A stretch of DNA of 64,000 nucleotides, taken from positions 27,261,989-27,325,988 of the forward strand of contig NC_092572.1 of NCBI RefSeq assembly GCF_037975245.1, read 5' to 3'. This stretch comes from Apostichopus japonicus. Its lineage: Eukaryota; Echinodermata; Holothuroidea; Aspidochirotida; Stichopodidae. Positions 25,895-40,500 of this stretch are shown here, piece by piece. A program made the position numbers and the translations under genes. A model generated the notes under the pieces. It was given only the letters and a program-made list of their open reading frames with translations. It had not been told where the DNA came from and searched no databases. Numbering within the stretch: position 1 is the first letter of the stretch; the number at the start of each line of letters is the position of its first letter.

Positions 25895-26036
25895 TAGAAT
25901 GAAAAAGGAGGAGGGACCGGAAGGAGGTCCGGTCATAGAGGGCGCACAGTGTTATTTATTTACCAGGACTTTATAGGCACGGTAGAATGAGGTGCTAAGG
26001 TTGTGAGGACACAGGTAAGCGAGGAGCGAAGTAAAT
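25895..26036 (-). repeat. DIRS right terminal inverted repeat
   Basis: Complement of the left repeat with few changes, ending gcgaggagcgaagtaaat before the host cactaattac. It contains a hairpin GACCGG-AAGGAGGT-CCGGTC at its inner side. A hairpin in the same place but with different sequence is found in the solo repeat at 63130-63261. Confidence 0.9.
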
Positions 26037-29000
26037 CACTAATTACAACATCACATCATGTTGGTTCTCACTAATATCCTAAATTGCTATTACATTTGAC
26101 AAATATCTATAGTAAATACACATGTATAATGTTATACGGTTGACCCTTCAGATTGTCTAACTTGAATAATATTCCTTATAGAAGTATATAAATTTTTCAT
26201 CAAAACCATGCACCATGGTATTATCAAATTTCTGGTTTAAAATAGGTATGATTTAGATTGTATGGTCACACATTTGCAGGAAACATTAATTTAAGCCAAT
26301 CGTAGTATATGCAATGCCGAATGAAAAGTGACATTGTTTCTTTGTATGTGCCTGAAACATTTCATACATTCAATGAATGTGAATTTTCTGTTTCCTGAAC
26401 ACTAACACTCTATTAATTATATTATGTACCTGTTCATCGGCAGATTATATGTCATGTGAGTTTTTCTTTTACATTTGTCAAAAAGCTATGGAAAATATGC
26501 ACGTATTTAGATGATTACAAATTTGACTGCTTGAGTGTTTTGTTTTTATGTTTACCCATTTATTTTATTAAATTTAACAAATATCTATCAGGAATTCACA
26601 TGTATAATGTTACACGGTTGACACGTCAGATTTTTTACCGTGAATAATAGTTCTGATAGAAGTATATAATTTTGTTATCCAAACAATGCACTATGATATT
26701 GTTGCATGATATTGTTACATTTCTGGTTTGAAATAGGTGTGATTTAGATTGTATGGTCACACATTTGGAGGAAACATTAATCTAAGCCAATCATAGTATA
26801 TACAATGCCAAGAGAGAAACGTGACATTGTTTCTTTGTATGTGCCTGAAACAATTCATACATTCAATGAATGTGAATGTTCTGTTACCTGAACACTGACA
26901 CTATTAATTAATTATATTCAGCGGCAGATGAAGGGCCATGTGAGTATTGTTTACATTTGTCAAAGAGCTATGGAAAATATGCACGTATTTAGATGATTGC
27001 AAATTTCACTGTTTGAGTAGTTTTCATGTTGAACCATTTTCTATATGGCCAAGGGAACCTGTAAACTCTCCAAAATGATATCTTACATTCATTATTCTTA
27101 TTAGCCATTCGCAATATGAGTTTTGATTTAGACTACATAACAATAAATTTTATGAAAATATGAGAATCATAGCTACTTTTTCCACAACAAATGTTTTTTT
27201 TAATTTTTACCTGCTGATAAAAAAGCAGTCCAATAACAAATAGGCAGTATTGCATTGTGTTTGTTCGCACTAATTACAACATCATATCATGTTGGTTCTC
27301 ACTAATTTCCTAAATTGATATTACATTTGACAAATATCTATAGGAAATAAACATGTATATTGTTATACGGTTGACCTTTCAGATTGTCTAACTTGAATAT
27401 TATTCCTGATAGAAGTATATAAATTTTTCACCAGAACCATGCACCATGGAATCGTTACATTTCTGGTTCGAAGTAGGTGCGATTTAGATTGTATGGTCAC
27501 ACATTTGGAGGAAACATTAATTTTAGCCAATCGTAGTATATGCAATGCCGAATGAAAAGTGACATTGTCTTTTTGTATGTGCCTGAAACATTTCATACAT
27601 TCAATGAATGTGAATTTTCTGTTTCCTGAACACTAACAATCTATTAATTATATTATGTACCCGTTCATCGGCAGATGGTGTGTCAGGTGAGTTTTTCTTT
27701 TACATTTGTCAAAAAGCTATGGAAAATATGCACGTATTTAGATGATTACAAATTTGACTGCTTGAGTGTTTTGTTTTTATGTTTACCCATTTATTTTATT
27801 AAATTTAACAAATATCTATCAGGAATTCACATGTATAATGTTACAAGGTTGACACGTCAGATTGTTTACCATGAATAATAGTTCTGATAGAAGTATATAA
27901 TTTTGTTATCCAAACCATGCACCATGATATTGTTGCATGATATTGTTACATTTCTGGTTTGAAATAGGGGTGATTTAGATTGTATGGTCACACATTTGGA
28001 GGCAACATTAATCAAAGCCAATCATAGTATATGCAATACCAAGACTGCTTGAGTGTTTTGTTTTTTTGTTTACCCATTTATTTAATTAAATTTAACAAAT
28101 ATCTATCAGGAATTCACATGTATAATGTGAATTTAATGTCATCAAAACCATGCACCATGGAATTGTTACATTTCTGGTTTGAAGTAGGTGCGATTCAGAT
28201 TGTATGGTCACACATTTGGAGGAAACATTAATTTTAGCCAATCGTAGTATATGCAATGCCGAATGGAAAGTGACATTGTCTCTTTGTATGTGCCTGAAAC
28301 ATTTCATACATTCAGTGAATGTGAATTTTCTGTTTCCTGAACACTAACACTCTATTAATTATATTATGTACATGTTCATCGGCAGATTATATGTCATGTG
28401 AGTTTTTTTTTTTTTTTACATTTGTCAAAAAGCTATGGAAAATATGCACGTATTTAGATGATTACAAATTTGACTGCTTGAGTGTTTTGTTTTTATGTTT
28501 ACCCATTTATTTTAATAAATTTAACAAATATCTATCAGGAATTCACATGTATAATGTTACACGGTTGACACGTCAGATTGTTTACCATGAATAATAGTCC
28601 TGATAGAAGTATATAATTTTGTTATCCAAACCATGCACCATGATATTGTTGCATGATATTGTTACATTTCTGGTTTGAAATAGGGGTGATTTAGATTGTA
28701 TGGTCACACATTTGGAGGAAACATTAATCTAAGCCAATCATAGTATATGCAATGCCAAGAGAGAAACGTGACATTGTTTCTTTGTATGTGCCTGAAACAA
28801 TTCATACATTCAATGAATGTGAATGTTCTGTTACCTGAACACTGACACTATTAAATTTCACTGTTTGAGTAGTTTTCATGTTGAACCATTTTCTATATGG
28901 CCAAGGGAACCTGTAAACTCTCCAAAATGATATCTTACATTCATTATTCTTATTAGCCATTCGCAATATGAGTTTTGATTTAGACTACATAACAATAAAT

Positions 29001-30720
29001 TTTATGAAAATATGAGAATCATAGCTACTTTTTCCACAACAAATGTATTTTTTAATTTTTACCTGCTGATAAAAAAGCAGTCCAATAACAAATAGGCAGT
29101 ATTGCATTGTGTTTGTTCGCACTAATTACAACATCATATCATGTTGGTTCTCACTAATTTCCTAAATTGATATTACATTTGACAAATATCTATAGGAAAT
29201 AAACATGTATATTGTTATACGGTTGACCTTTCAGATTGTCTAACTTGAATATTATTCATGATAGAAGTATATAAATTTGTCACCAGAACCATGCACCACG
29301 GAATCGTTACATTTCTGGTTCGAAGTAGGTGCGATTCAGATTGTATGGTCACACATTTGGAGGAAACATTAATTTTAGCCAATCGTAGAATATGCAATGC
29401 CGAATGAAAAGTGACATTGTCTTTTTGTATGTGCCTGAAACATTTCATACATTCAATGAATGTGAATTTTCTGTTTCCTGAACACTAACAATCTATTAAT
29501 TATATTATGTACCCGTTCATCGGCAGATGGTGTGTCAGGTGAGTTTTTCTTTTACATTTGTCAAAAAGCTATGGAAAATATGCACGTATTTAGATGATTA
29601 CAAATTTGACTGCTTGAGTGTTTTGTTTTTATGTTTACCCATTTATTTTATTAAATTTAACAAATATCTATCAGGAATTCACATGTATAATGTTACAAGG
29701 TTGACACGTCAGATTGTTTACCATGAATAATAGTTCTGATAGAAGTATATAATTTTGTTATCCAAACAATGCACCATGATATTGTTGCATGATATTGTTA
29801 CATTTCTGGTTTGAAATAGGTGTGATTTAGATTGTATGGTCACACATTTGGAGGAAACATTAATCTAAGCCAATCATAGTATATGCAATGCCAAGAGAGA
29901 AACGTGACATTGTTTCTTTGTATGTGCCTGAAACAATTCATACATTCAATGAATGTGAATGTTCTGTTACCTGAACACTGACACTATTAAATTTCACTGT
30001 TTGAGTAGTTTTCATGTTGAACCATTTTCTATATGGCCAAGGGAACCTGTAAACTCTCCAAAATGATATCTTACATTCATTATTCTTATTAGCCATTCGC
30101 AATATGAGTTTTGATTTAGACTACATAACAATACATTTTATGAAAATATGAGAATCATAGCTACTTTTTCCACATCAAATGTATTTTTTAATTTTTACCT
30201 GCTGATAAAAAAGCAGTCCAATAACAAATAGGCAGTATTGCATTATGTTTGATAACACTAATTACAACATCACATCATGTTGGTACTCACTAATATCCTA
30301 AAATGCTATTACATTTGACAAATATCTATAGGAAATACACATGTATAATGTTATACGGTTGACCCTTCAGATTGTCTAACTTGAATAATATTCCTGAAGA
30401 AGTATATAAATTTGTCATCAAACCATGCACCATGGAATTGTTACATTTCTGGTTTGAAGTAGGTGCGATTCAGATTGTATGGTCACACATTTGGAGAAAC
30501 ATTAATTTTATGAAAATATGAGAATCATAGCTACTTTTTCCACATCAAATGTATTTTTTAATTTTTACCTGCTGATAAAAAAGCAGTCCAATAACAAATA
30601 GGCAGTATTGCATTATGTTTGATAACACTAATTACAACATCATATCATGTTGGTACTCACTAATATCCTAAAATGCTATTACATTTGACAAATATCTATA
30701 GGAAATACACATGTATAATG
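26037..30720 (+). repeat. Tandem array, mosaic block right of the DIRS element
   Basis: Monomers of several subtypes joined at different points, leading into the regular higher-order repeat. Micro-exons at 26444 (C), 26928 (D), 27675 (B), 28386 (C) and 29527 (B). Around 28855 and 29990 the exon and about 100 bp around it are deleted at an identical junction (cactattaaatttcactg). Several internal joins omit 60-200 bp, for example near 28045 and 30505. Confidence 0.88.
26444..26455 (+). CDS. Micro-exon class C (type example)
   Basis: ATT ATA TGT CAT (IICH) between tgttcatcggcag and GTGAGT. It differs from class A at positions 3, 4, 6 and 12. In phase 0 two of the codons change synonymously and one V to I. 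It recurs at 28386, 31682, 35083, 38484 and 47192. Confidence 0.55.
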
Positions 30721-33700
30721 TTATACGGTTGACCCTTCAGATTGTCTAACTTGAATAATATTCCTTATAGAAGTATATAAATTTGTCATCAAAACTTTGC
30801 ACCATGGTATTATTAAATTTCTGGTTTGAAATAGGTATGATTTAGATTGTATGGTCACACATTTGCAGGCTACATTAATGTAAGCCAATCGTAGTATATT
30901 CAATGACAAGAGAGAAACGTGACAATGTTCTTTATATGTGCCTGAAACATTTCATGCATTCAATTTATGTGAATTTTCTGTTTCCTGAACATTGACACTC
31001 TTTTATTTAATTATGTTCATGTTTATCGGCAGCTAGCGATACTTGTGAGTATTTTTCACATTTGTCAAATAGCTATGGTAGATATGCACGTATTTAGATG
31101 ATTACAAATTTGACTGCTTGATTTTTTTTAGGTTGAAATATATTCTTTATGGCAAAGGGCCTGTACACTTTTCAAAATTATATTTTACATTTTATATTCC
31201 TATTAGCCATTCACAATATGAGTTTAATTAAACTACATAACAATAAAGAAAATATGAGAATCATAGCTAGCATTTTTACATCAGATTTATATTTTATTTT
31301 ATCTGCTGATATAAAGAGCAGTCTAATAACTTATAAGCAGTATTGCATTATGTTGGTTCTCAATAAGTTCCTGAAATGTTATTACATTTGACAAATATCT
31401 ATCAGGAATTCACATGTATAATGTGAATTTAATGTCATCAAAACCATGCACCATGGAATTGTTACATTTCTGGTTTGAAGTAGGTGCGATTCAGATTGTA
31501 TGGTCACACATTTGGAGGAAACATTAATTTTAGCCAATCGTAGTATATGCAATGCCGAATGGAAAGTGACATTGTCTCTTTGTATGTGCCTGAAACATTT
31601 CATACATTCAGTGAATGTGAATTTTCTGTTTCCTGAACACTAACACTCTATTAATTATATTATGTACATGTTCATCGGCAGATTATATGTCATGTGAGTT
31701 TTTTTTTTTTTTTACATTTGTCAAAAAGCTATGGAAAATATGCACGTATTTAGATGATTACAAATTTGACTGCTGAGTGTTTTGTTTTTATGTTTACCCA
31801 TTTATTTTAATAAATTTAACAAATATCTATCAGGAATTCACATGTATAATGTTACACGGTTGACACGTCAGATTTTTTACCATGAATAATAGTCCTGATA
31901 GAAGTATATAATTTTGTTATCCAAACCATGCACCATGATATTGTTGCATGATATTGTTACATTTCTGGTTTGAAATAGGTGTGATTTAGATTGTATGGTC
32001 ACACATTTGGAGGAAACATTAATCTAAGCCAATCATAGTATATGCAATGCCAAGAGAGAAACGTGACATTGTTTCTTTGTATGTGCCTGAAACAATTCAT
32101 ACATTCAATGAATGTGAATTTTCTGTTACCTGAACACTGACACTATTAAATTTCACTGTTTGAGTAGTTTTCATGTTGAACCATTTTCTATATGGCCAAG
32201 GGAACCTGTAAACTCTCCAAAATGATATCTTACATTCATTATTCTTATTAGCCATTCGCAATATGAGTTTTGATTTAGACTACATAACAATAAATTTTAT
32301 GAAAATATGAGAATCATAGCTACTTTTTCCACAACAAATGTTTTTTTTAATTTTTACCTGCTGATAAAAAAGCAGTCCAATAACAAATAGGCAGTATTGC
32401 ATTGTGTTTGTTCGCACTAATTACAACATCATATCATGTTGGTTCTCACTAATTTCCTAAATTGATATTACATTTGACAAATATCTATAGGAAATAAACA
32501 TGTATATTGTTATACGGTTGACCTTTCAGATTGTCTAACTTGAATATTATTCCTGATAGAAGTATATAAATTTGTCACCAGAACCATGCACCATGGAATC
32601 GTTACATTTCTGGTTCGAAGTAGGTGCGATTCAGATTGTATGGTCACACATTTGGAGGAAACATTAATTTTAGCCAATCGTAGAATATGCAATGCCGAAT
32701 GAAAAGTGACATTGTCTTTTTGTATGTGCCTGAAACATTTCATACATTCAATGAATGTGAATTTTCTGTTTCCTGAACACTAACAATCTATTAATTATAT
32801 TATGTACCTGTTCATCGGCAGATGGTGTGTCAGGTGAGTTTTTCTTTTACATTTGTCAAAAAGCTATGGAAAATATGCACGTATTTAGATGATTACAAAT
32901 TTGACTGCTTGAGTGTTTTGTTTTTATGTTTCCCCATTTATTTTATTAAATTTAACAAATATCTATCAGGAATTCACATGTATAATGTTACAAGGTTGAC
33001 ACGTCAGATTGTTTACCATGAATAATAGTTCTGATAGAAGTATATAATTTTGTTATCCAAACAATGCACCATGATATTGTTGCATGATATTGTTACATTT
33101 CTGGTTTGAAATAGGTGTGATTTAGATTGTATGGTCACACATTTGGAGGAAACATTAATCTAAGCCAATCATAGTATATGCAATGCCAAGAGAGAAACGT
33201 GACATTGTTTCTTTGTATGTGCCTGAAACAATTCATACATTCAATGAATGTGAATGTTCTGTTACCTGAACACTGACACTATTAATTAATTATATTCAGC
33301 GGCAGATGAAGGGCCATGTGAGTATTGTTTACATTTGTCAAAGAGCTATGGAAAATATGCACGTATTTAGATGATTGCAAATTTCACTGTTTGAGTAGTT
33401 TTCATGTAGTTTTCATGTTGAACCATTTTCTATATGGCCAAGGGAACCTGTAAACTCTCCAAAATGATATCTTACATTCATTATTCTTATTAGCCATTCG
33501 CAATATGAGTTTTGATTTAGACTACATAACAATACATTTTATGAAAATATGAGAATCATAGCTACTTTTTCCACATCAAATGTATTTTTTAATTTTTACC
33601 TGCTGATAAAAAAGCAGTCCAATAACAAATAGGCAGTATTGCATTATGTTTGATAACACTAATTACAACATCACATCATGTTGGTACTCACTAATATCCT

Positions 33701-34121
33701 AAAATGCTATTACATTTGACAAATATCTATAGGAAATACACATGTATAATGTTATACGGTTGACCCTTCAGATTGTCTAACTTGAATAATATTCCTGAAG
33801 AAGTATATAAATTTGTCATCAAACCATGCACCATGGAATTGTTACATTTCTGGTTTGAAGTAGGTGCGATTCAGATTGTATGGTCACACATTTGGAGAAA
33901 CATTAATTTTATGAAAATATGAGAATCATAGCTACTTTTTCCACATCAAATGTATTTTTTAATTTTTACCTGCTGATAAAAAAGCAGTCCAATAACAAAT
34001 AGGCAGTATTGCATTATGTTTGATAACACTAATTACAACATCATATCATGTTGGTACTCACTAATATCCTAAAATGCTATTACATTTGACAAATATCTAT
34101 AGGAAATACACATGTATAATG
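30721..34121 (+). repeat. Higher-order repeat copy 1 (3,401 bp)
   Basis: Reference unit, nearly base-identical to the next copy. Micro-exon content E, C, B, D. The boundary chosen here is arbitrary (the start of a recurring block); the repeat phase, not the edge, is what is supported. Confidence 0.9.
31033..31044 (+). CDS. Micro-exon class E (type example)
   Basis: CTA GCG ATA CTT (LAIL), with acceptor gtttatcggcag and donor GTGAGT; branch-like cattgac. It differs from class A at 9 of 12 positions while the flanks still align well. It lacks the AT start and TGT-CA core of the other classes. One of the three phases is closed by TAG; phase 0 is open. Confidence 0.5.
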
Positions 34122-37100
34122 TTATACGGTTGACCCTTCAGATTGTCTAACTTGAATAATATTCCTTATAGAAGTATATAAATTTGTCATCAAAACTTTG
34201 CACCATGGTATTATTAAATTTCTGGTTTGAAATAGGTATGATTTAGATTGTATGGTCACACATTTGCAGGCTACATTAATGTAAGCCAATCGTAGTATAT
34301 TCAATGACAAGAGAGAAACGTGACAATGTTCTTTATATGTGCCTGAAACATTTCATGCATTCAATTTATGTGAATTTTCTGTTTCCTGAACATTGACACT
34401 CTTTTATTTAATTATGTTCATGTTTATCGGCAGCTAGCGATACTTGTGAGTATTTTTCACATTTGTCAAATAGCTATGGTAGATATGCACGTATTTAGAT
34501 GATTACAAATTTGACTGCTTGATTTTTTTTAGGTTGAAATATATTCTTTATGGCAAAGGGCCTGTACACTTTTCAAAATTATATTTTACATTTTATATTC
34601 CTATTAGCCATTCACAATATGAGTTTAATTAAACTACATAACAATAAAGAAAATATGAGAATCATAGCTAGCATTTTTACATCAGATTTATATTTTATTT
34701 TATCTGCTGATATAAAGAGCAGTCTAATAACTTATAAGCAGTATTGCATTATGTTGGTTCTCAATAAGTTCCTGAAATGTTATTACATTTGACAAATATC
34801 TATCAGGAATTCACATGTATAATGTGAATTTAATGTCATCAAAACCATGCACCATGGAATTGTTACATTTCTGGTTTGAAGTAGGTGCGATTCAGATTGT
34901 ATGGTCACACATTTGGAGGAAACATTAATTTTAGCCAATCGTAGTATATGCAATGCCGAATGGAAAGTGACATTGTCTCTTTGTATGTGCCTGAAACATT
35001 TCATACATTCAGTGAATGTGAATTTTCTGTTTCCTGAACACTAACACTCTATTAATTATATTATGTACATGTTCATCGGCAGATTATATGTCATGTGAGT
35101 TTTTTTTTTTTTTTACATTTGTCAAAAAGCTATGGAAAATATGCACGTATTTAGATGATTACAAATTTGACTGCTGAGTGTTTTGTTTTTATGTTTACCC
35201 ATTTATTTTAATAAATTTAACAAATATCTATCAGGAATTCACATGTATAATGTTACACGGTTGACACGTCAGATTTTTTACCATGAATAATAGTCCTGAT
35301 AGAAGTATATAATTTTGTTATCCAAACCATGCACCATGATATTGTTGCATGATATTGTTACATTTCTGGTTTGAAATAGGTGTGATTTAGATTGTATGGT
35401 CACACATTTGGAGGAAACATTAATCTAAGCCAATCATAGTATATGCAATGCCAAGAGAGAAACGTGACATTGTTTCTTTGTATGTGCCTGAAACAATTCA
35501 TACATTCAATGAATGTGAATTTTCTGTTACCTGAACACTGACACTATTAAATTTCACTGTTTGAGTAGTTTTCATGTTGAACCATTTTCTATATGGCCAA
35601 GGGAACCTGTAAACTCTCCAAAATGATATCTTACATTCATTATTCTTATTAGCCATTCGCAATATGAGTTTTGATTTAGACTACATAACAATAAATTTTA
35701 TGAAAATATGAGAATCATAGCTACTTTTTCCACAACAAATGTTTTTTTTAATTTTTACCTGCTGATAAAAAAGCAGTCCAATAACAAATAGGCAGTATTG
35801 CATTGTGTTTGTTCGCACTAATTACAACATCATATCATGTTGGTTCTCACTAATTTCCTAAATTGATATTACATTTGACAAATATCTATAGGAAATAAAC
35901 ATGTATATTGTTATACGGTTGACCTTTCAGATTGTCTAACTTGAATATTATTCCTGATAGAAGTATATAAATTTGTCACCAGAACCATGCACCATGGAAT
36001 CGTTACATTTCTGGTTCGAAGTAGGTGCGATTCAGATTGTATGGTCACACATTTGGAGGAAACATTAATTTTAGCCAATCGTAGAATATGCAATGCCGAA
36101 TGAAAAGTGACATTGTCTTTTTGTATGTGCCTGAAACATTTCATACATTCAATGAATGTGAATTTTCTGTTTCCTGAACACTAACAATCTATTAATTATA
36201 TTATGTACCTGTTCATCGGCAGATGGTGTGTCAGGTGAGTTTTTCTTTTACATTTGTCAAAAAGCTATGGAAAATATGCACGTATTTAGATGATTACAAA
36301 TTTGACTGCTTGAGTGTTTTGTTTTTATGTTTCCCCATTTATTTTATTAAATTTAACAAATATCTATCAGGAATTCACATGTATAATGTTACAAGGTTGA
36401 CACGTCAGATTGTTTACCATGAATAATAGTTCTGATAGAAGTATATAATTTTGTTATCCAAACAATGCACCATGATATTGTTGCATGATATTGTTACATT
36501 TCTGGTTTGAAATAGGTGTGATTTAGATTGTATGGTCACACATTTGGAGGAAACATTAATCTAAGCCAATCATAGTATATGCAATGCCAAGAGAGAAACG
36601 TGACATTGTTTCTTTGTATGTGCCTGAAACAATTCATACATTCAATGAATGTGAATGTTCTGTTACCTGAACACTGACACTATTAATTAATTATATTCAG
36701 CGGCAGATGAAGGGCCATGTGAGTATTGTTTACATTTGTCAAAGAGCTATGGAAAATATGCACGTATTTAGATGATTGCAAATTTCACTGTTTGAGTAGT
36801 TTTCATGTAGTTTTCATGTTGAACCATTTTCTATATGGCCAAGGGAACCTGTAAACTCTCCAAAATGATATCTTACATTCATTATTCTTATTAGCCATTC
36901 GCAATATGAGTTTTGATTTAGACTACATAACAATACATTTTATGAAAATATGAGAATCATAGCTACTTTTTCCACATCAAATGTATTTTTTAATTTTTAC
37001 CTGCTGATAAAAAAGCAGTCCAATAACAAATAGGCAGTATTGCATTATGTTTGATAACACTAATTACAACATCACATCATGTTGGTACTCACTAATATCC

Positions 37101-37522
37101 TAAAATGCTATTACATTTGACAAATATCTATAGGAAATACACATGTATAATGTTATACGGTTGACCCTTCAGATTGTCTAACTTGAATAATATTCCTGAA
37201 GAAGTATATAAATTTGTCATCAAACCATGCACCATGGAATTGTTACATTTCTGGTTTGAAGTAGGTGCGATTCAGATTGTATGGTCACACATTTGGAGAA
37301 ACATTAATTTTATGAAAATATGAGAATCATAGCTACTTTTTCCACATCAAATGTATTTTTTAATTTTTACCTGCTGATAAAAAAGCAGTCCAATAACAAA
37401 TAGGCAGTATTGCATTATGTTTGATAACACTAATTACAACATCATATCATGTTGGTACTCACTAATATCCTAAAATGCTATTACATTTGACAAATATCTA
37501 TAGGAAATACACATGTATAATG
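34122..37522 (+). repeat. Higher-order repeat copy 2 (3,401 bp)
   Basis: Same length and exon order (E, C, B, D) as copy 1, including shared small features such as ctgctgagtgttttg near 35171 and the doubled tagttttcatg near 36800. Confidence 0.9.
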
Positions 37523-40500
37523 TTATACGGTTGACCCTTCAGATTGTCTAACTTGAATAATATTCCTTATAGAAGTATATAAATTTGTCATCAAAACTTT
37601 GCACCATGGTATTATTAAATTTCTGGTTTGAAATAGGTATGATTTAGATTGTATGGTCACACATTTGCAGGCTACATTAATGTAAGCCAATCGTAGTATA
37701 TTCAATGACAAGAGAGAAACGTGACAATGTTCTTTATATGTGCCTGAAACATTTCATGCATTCAATTTATGTGAATTTTCTGTTTCCTGAACATTGACAC
37801 TCTTTTATTTAATTATGTTCATGTTTATCGGCAGCTAGCGATACTTGTGAGTATTTTTCACATTTGTCAAATAGCTATGGTAGATATGCACGTATTTAGA
37901 TGATTACAAATTTGACTGCTTGATTTTTTTTAGGTTGAAATATATTCTTTATGGCAAAGGGCCTGTACACTTTTCAAAATTATATTTTACATTTTATATT
38001 CCTATTAGCCATTCACAATATGAGTTTAATTAAACTACATAACAATAAAGAAAATATGAGAATCATAGCTAGCATTTTTACATCAGATTTATATTTTATT
38101 TTATCTGCTGATATAAAGAGCAGTCTAATAACTTATAAGCAGTATTGCATTATGTTGGTTCTCAATAAGTTCCTGAAATGTTATTACATTTGACAAATAT
38201 CTATCAGGAATTCACATGTATAATGTGAATTTAATGTCATCAAAACCATGCACCATGGAATTGTTACATTTCTGGTTTGAAGTAGGTGCGATTCAGATTG
38301 TATGGTCACACATTTGGAAGAAACATTAATTTTAGCCAATCGTAGTATATGCAATGCCGAATGGAAAGTGACATTGTCTCTTTGTATGTGCCTGAAACAT
38401 TTCATACATTCAGTGAATGTGAATTTTCTGTTTCCTGAACACTAACACTCTATTAATTATATTATGTACATGTTCATCGGCAGATTATATGTCATGTGAG
38501 TTTTTTTTGTTTTTTTGACATTTGTCAAAAAGCTATGGAAAATATGCACGTATTTAGATGATTACAAATTTGACTGCTTGAGTGTTTTGTTTTTATGTTT
38601 ACCCATTTATTTTAATAAATTTAACAAATATCTATCAGGAATTCACATGTATAATGTTACACGGTTGACACGTCAGATTGTTTACCATGAATAATAGTCC
38701 TGATAGAAGTATATAATTTTGTTATCCAAACCATGCACCATGATATTGTTGCATGATATTGTTACATTTCTGGTTTGAAATAGGTGTGATTTAGATTGTA
38801 TGGTCACACATTTGGAGGAAACATTAATCTAAGCCAATCATAGTATATGCAATGCCAAGAGAGAAACGTGACATTGTTTCTTTGTATGTGCCTGAAACAA
38901 TTCATACATTCAATGAATGTGAATGTTCTGTTACCTGAACACTGACACTATTAAATTTCACTGTTTGAGTAGTTTTCATGTTGAACCATTTTCTATATGG
39001 CCAAGGGAACCTGTAAACTCTCCAAAATGATATCTTACATTCATTATTCTTATTAGCCATTCGCAATATGAGTTTTGATTTAGACTACATAACAATAAAT
39101 TTTATGAAAATATGAGAATCATAGCTACTTTTTCGACAACAAATGTTTTTTTAAATGTTTACCTGCTGATAAAAAAGCAGTCCAATAACAAATAGGCAGT
39201 ATTGCATTGTGTTTGTTCGCACTAATTACAACATCATATCATGTTGGTTCTCACTAATTTCCTAAATTGATATTACATTTGACAAATATCTATAGGAAAT
39301 AAACATGTATATTGTTATACGGTTGACCTTTCAGATTGTCTAACTTGAATATTATTCCTGATAGAAGTATATAAATTTGTCACCAGAACCATGCACCATG
39401 GAATCGTTACATTTCTGGTTCGAAGTAGGTGCGATTCAGATTGTATGGTCACACATTTGGAGGAAACATTAATTTTAGCCAATCGTAGAATATGCAATGC
39501 CGAATGAAAAGTGACATTGTCTTTTTGTATGTGCCTGAAACATTTCATACATTCAATGAATGTGAATTTTCTGTTTCCTGAACACTAACAATCTATTAAT
39601 TATATTATGTACCTGTTCATCGGCAGATGGTGTGTCAGGTGAGTTTTTCTTTTACATTTGTCAAAAAGCTATGGAAAATATGCACGTATTTAGATGATTA
39701 CAAATTTGACTGCTTGAGTGTTTTGTTTTAATGTTTACCCATTTATTTTATTAAATTTAACAAATATCTATCAGGAATTCACATGTATAATGTTACAAGG
39801 TTGACACGTCAGATTGTTTACCATGAATAATAGTTCTGATAGAAGTATATAATTTTGTTATCCAAACAATGCACCATGATATTGTTGCATGATATTGTTA
39901 CATTTCTGGTTTGAAATAGGTGTGATTTAGATTGTATGGTCACACATTTGGAGGAAACATTAATCTAAGCCAATCATAGTATATGCAATGCCAAGAGAGA
40001 AACGTGACATTGTTTCTTTGTATGTGCCTGAAACAATTCATACATTCAATGAATATGAATGTTCTGTTACCTGAACACTGACACTATTAAATTTCACTGT
40101 TTGAGTAGTTTTCATGTTGAACCATTTTCTATATGGCCAAGGGAACCTGTAAACTCTCCAAAATGATATCTAACATTCATTATTCTTATTAGCCATTCGC
40201 AATATGAGTTTTGATTTAGACTACATAACAATAAATTTCATGAAAATATGAGAATCATAGCTACTTTTTCCACAACAAATGTATTTTTTAATTTTTACCT
40301 GCTGATAAAAAAGCAGTTCAATAACAAATAGGCAGTATTGCATTGTGTTTGTTCGCACTAATTACAACATCATATCATGTTGGTTCTCACTAATTTCCTA
40401 AATTGATATTACATTTGACAAATATCTATAGGAAATAAACATGTATATTGTTATACGGTTGACCTTTCAGATTGTCTAACTTGAATATTATTCCTGATAG

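Larger units (their letters stand above)
19594..26036 (-). mobile_element. DIRS-like tyrosine-recombinase retrotransposon (damaged)
   Basis: A 6,443-bp element with terminal inverted repeats, an internal complementary region (ICR), and minus-strand gag, RT-RNase H and tyrosine recombinase, all typical of DIRS. The host repeat reads gataa-cactaattac without the element, so insertion made no target duplication, as expected for recombinase integration. GC content is far higher than the AT-rich host. All three coding regions carry frameshifts or stops, so this copy depends on other copies. It interrupts the micro-exon array in antisense. Confidence 0.95.
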
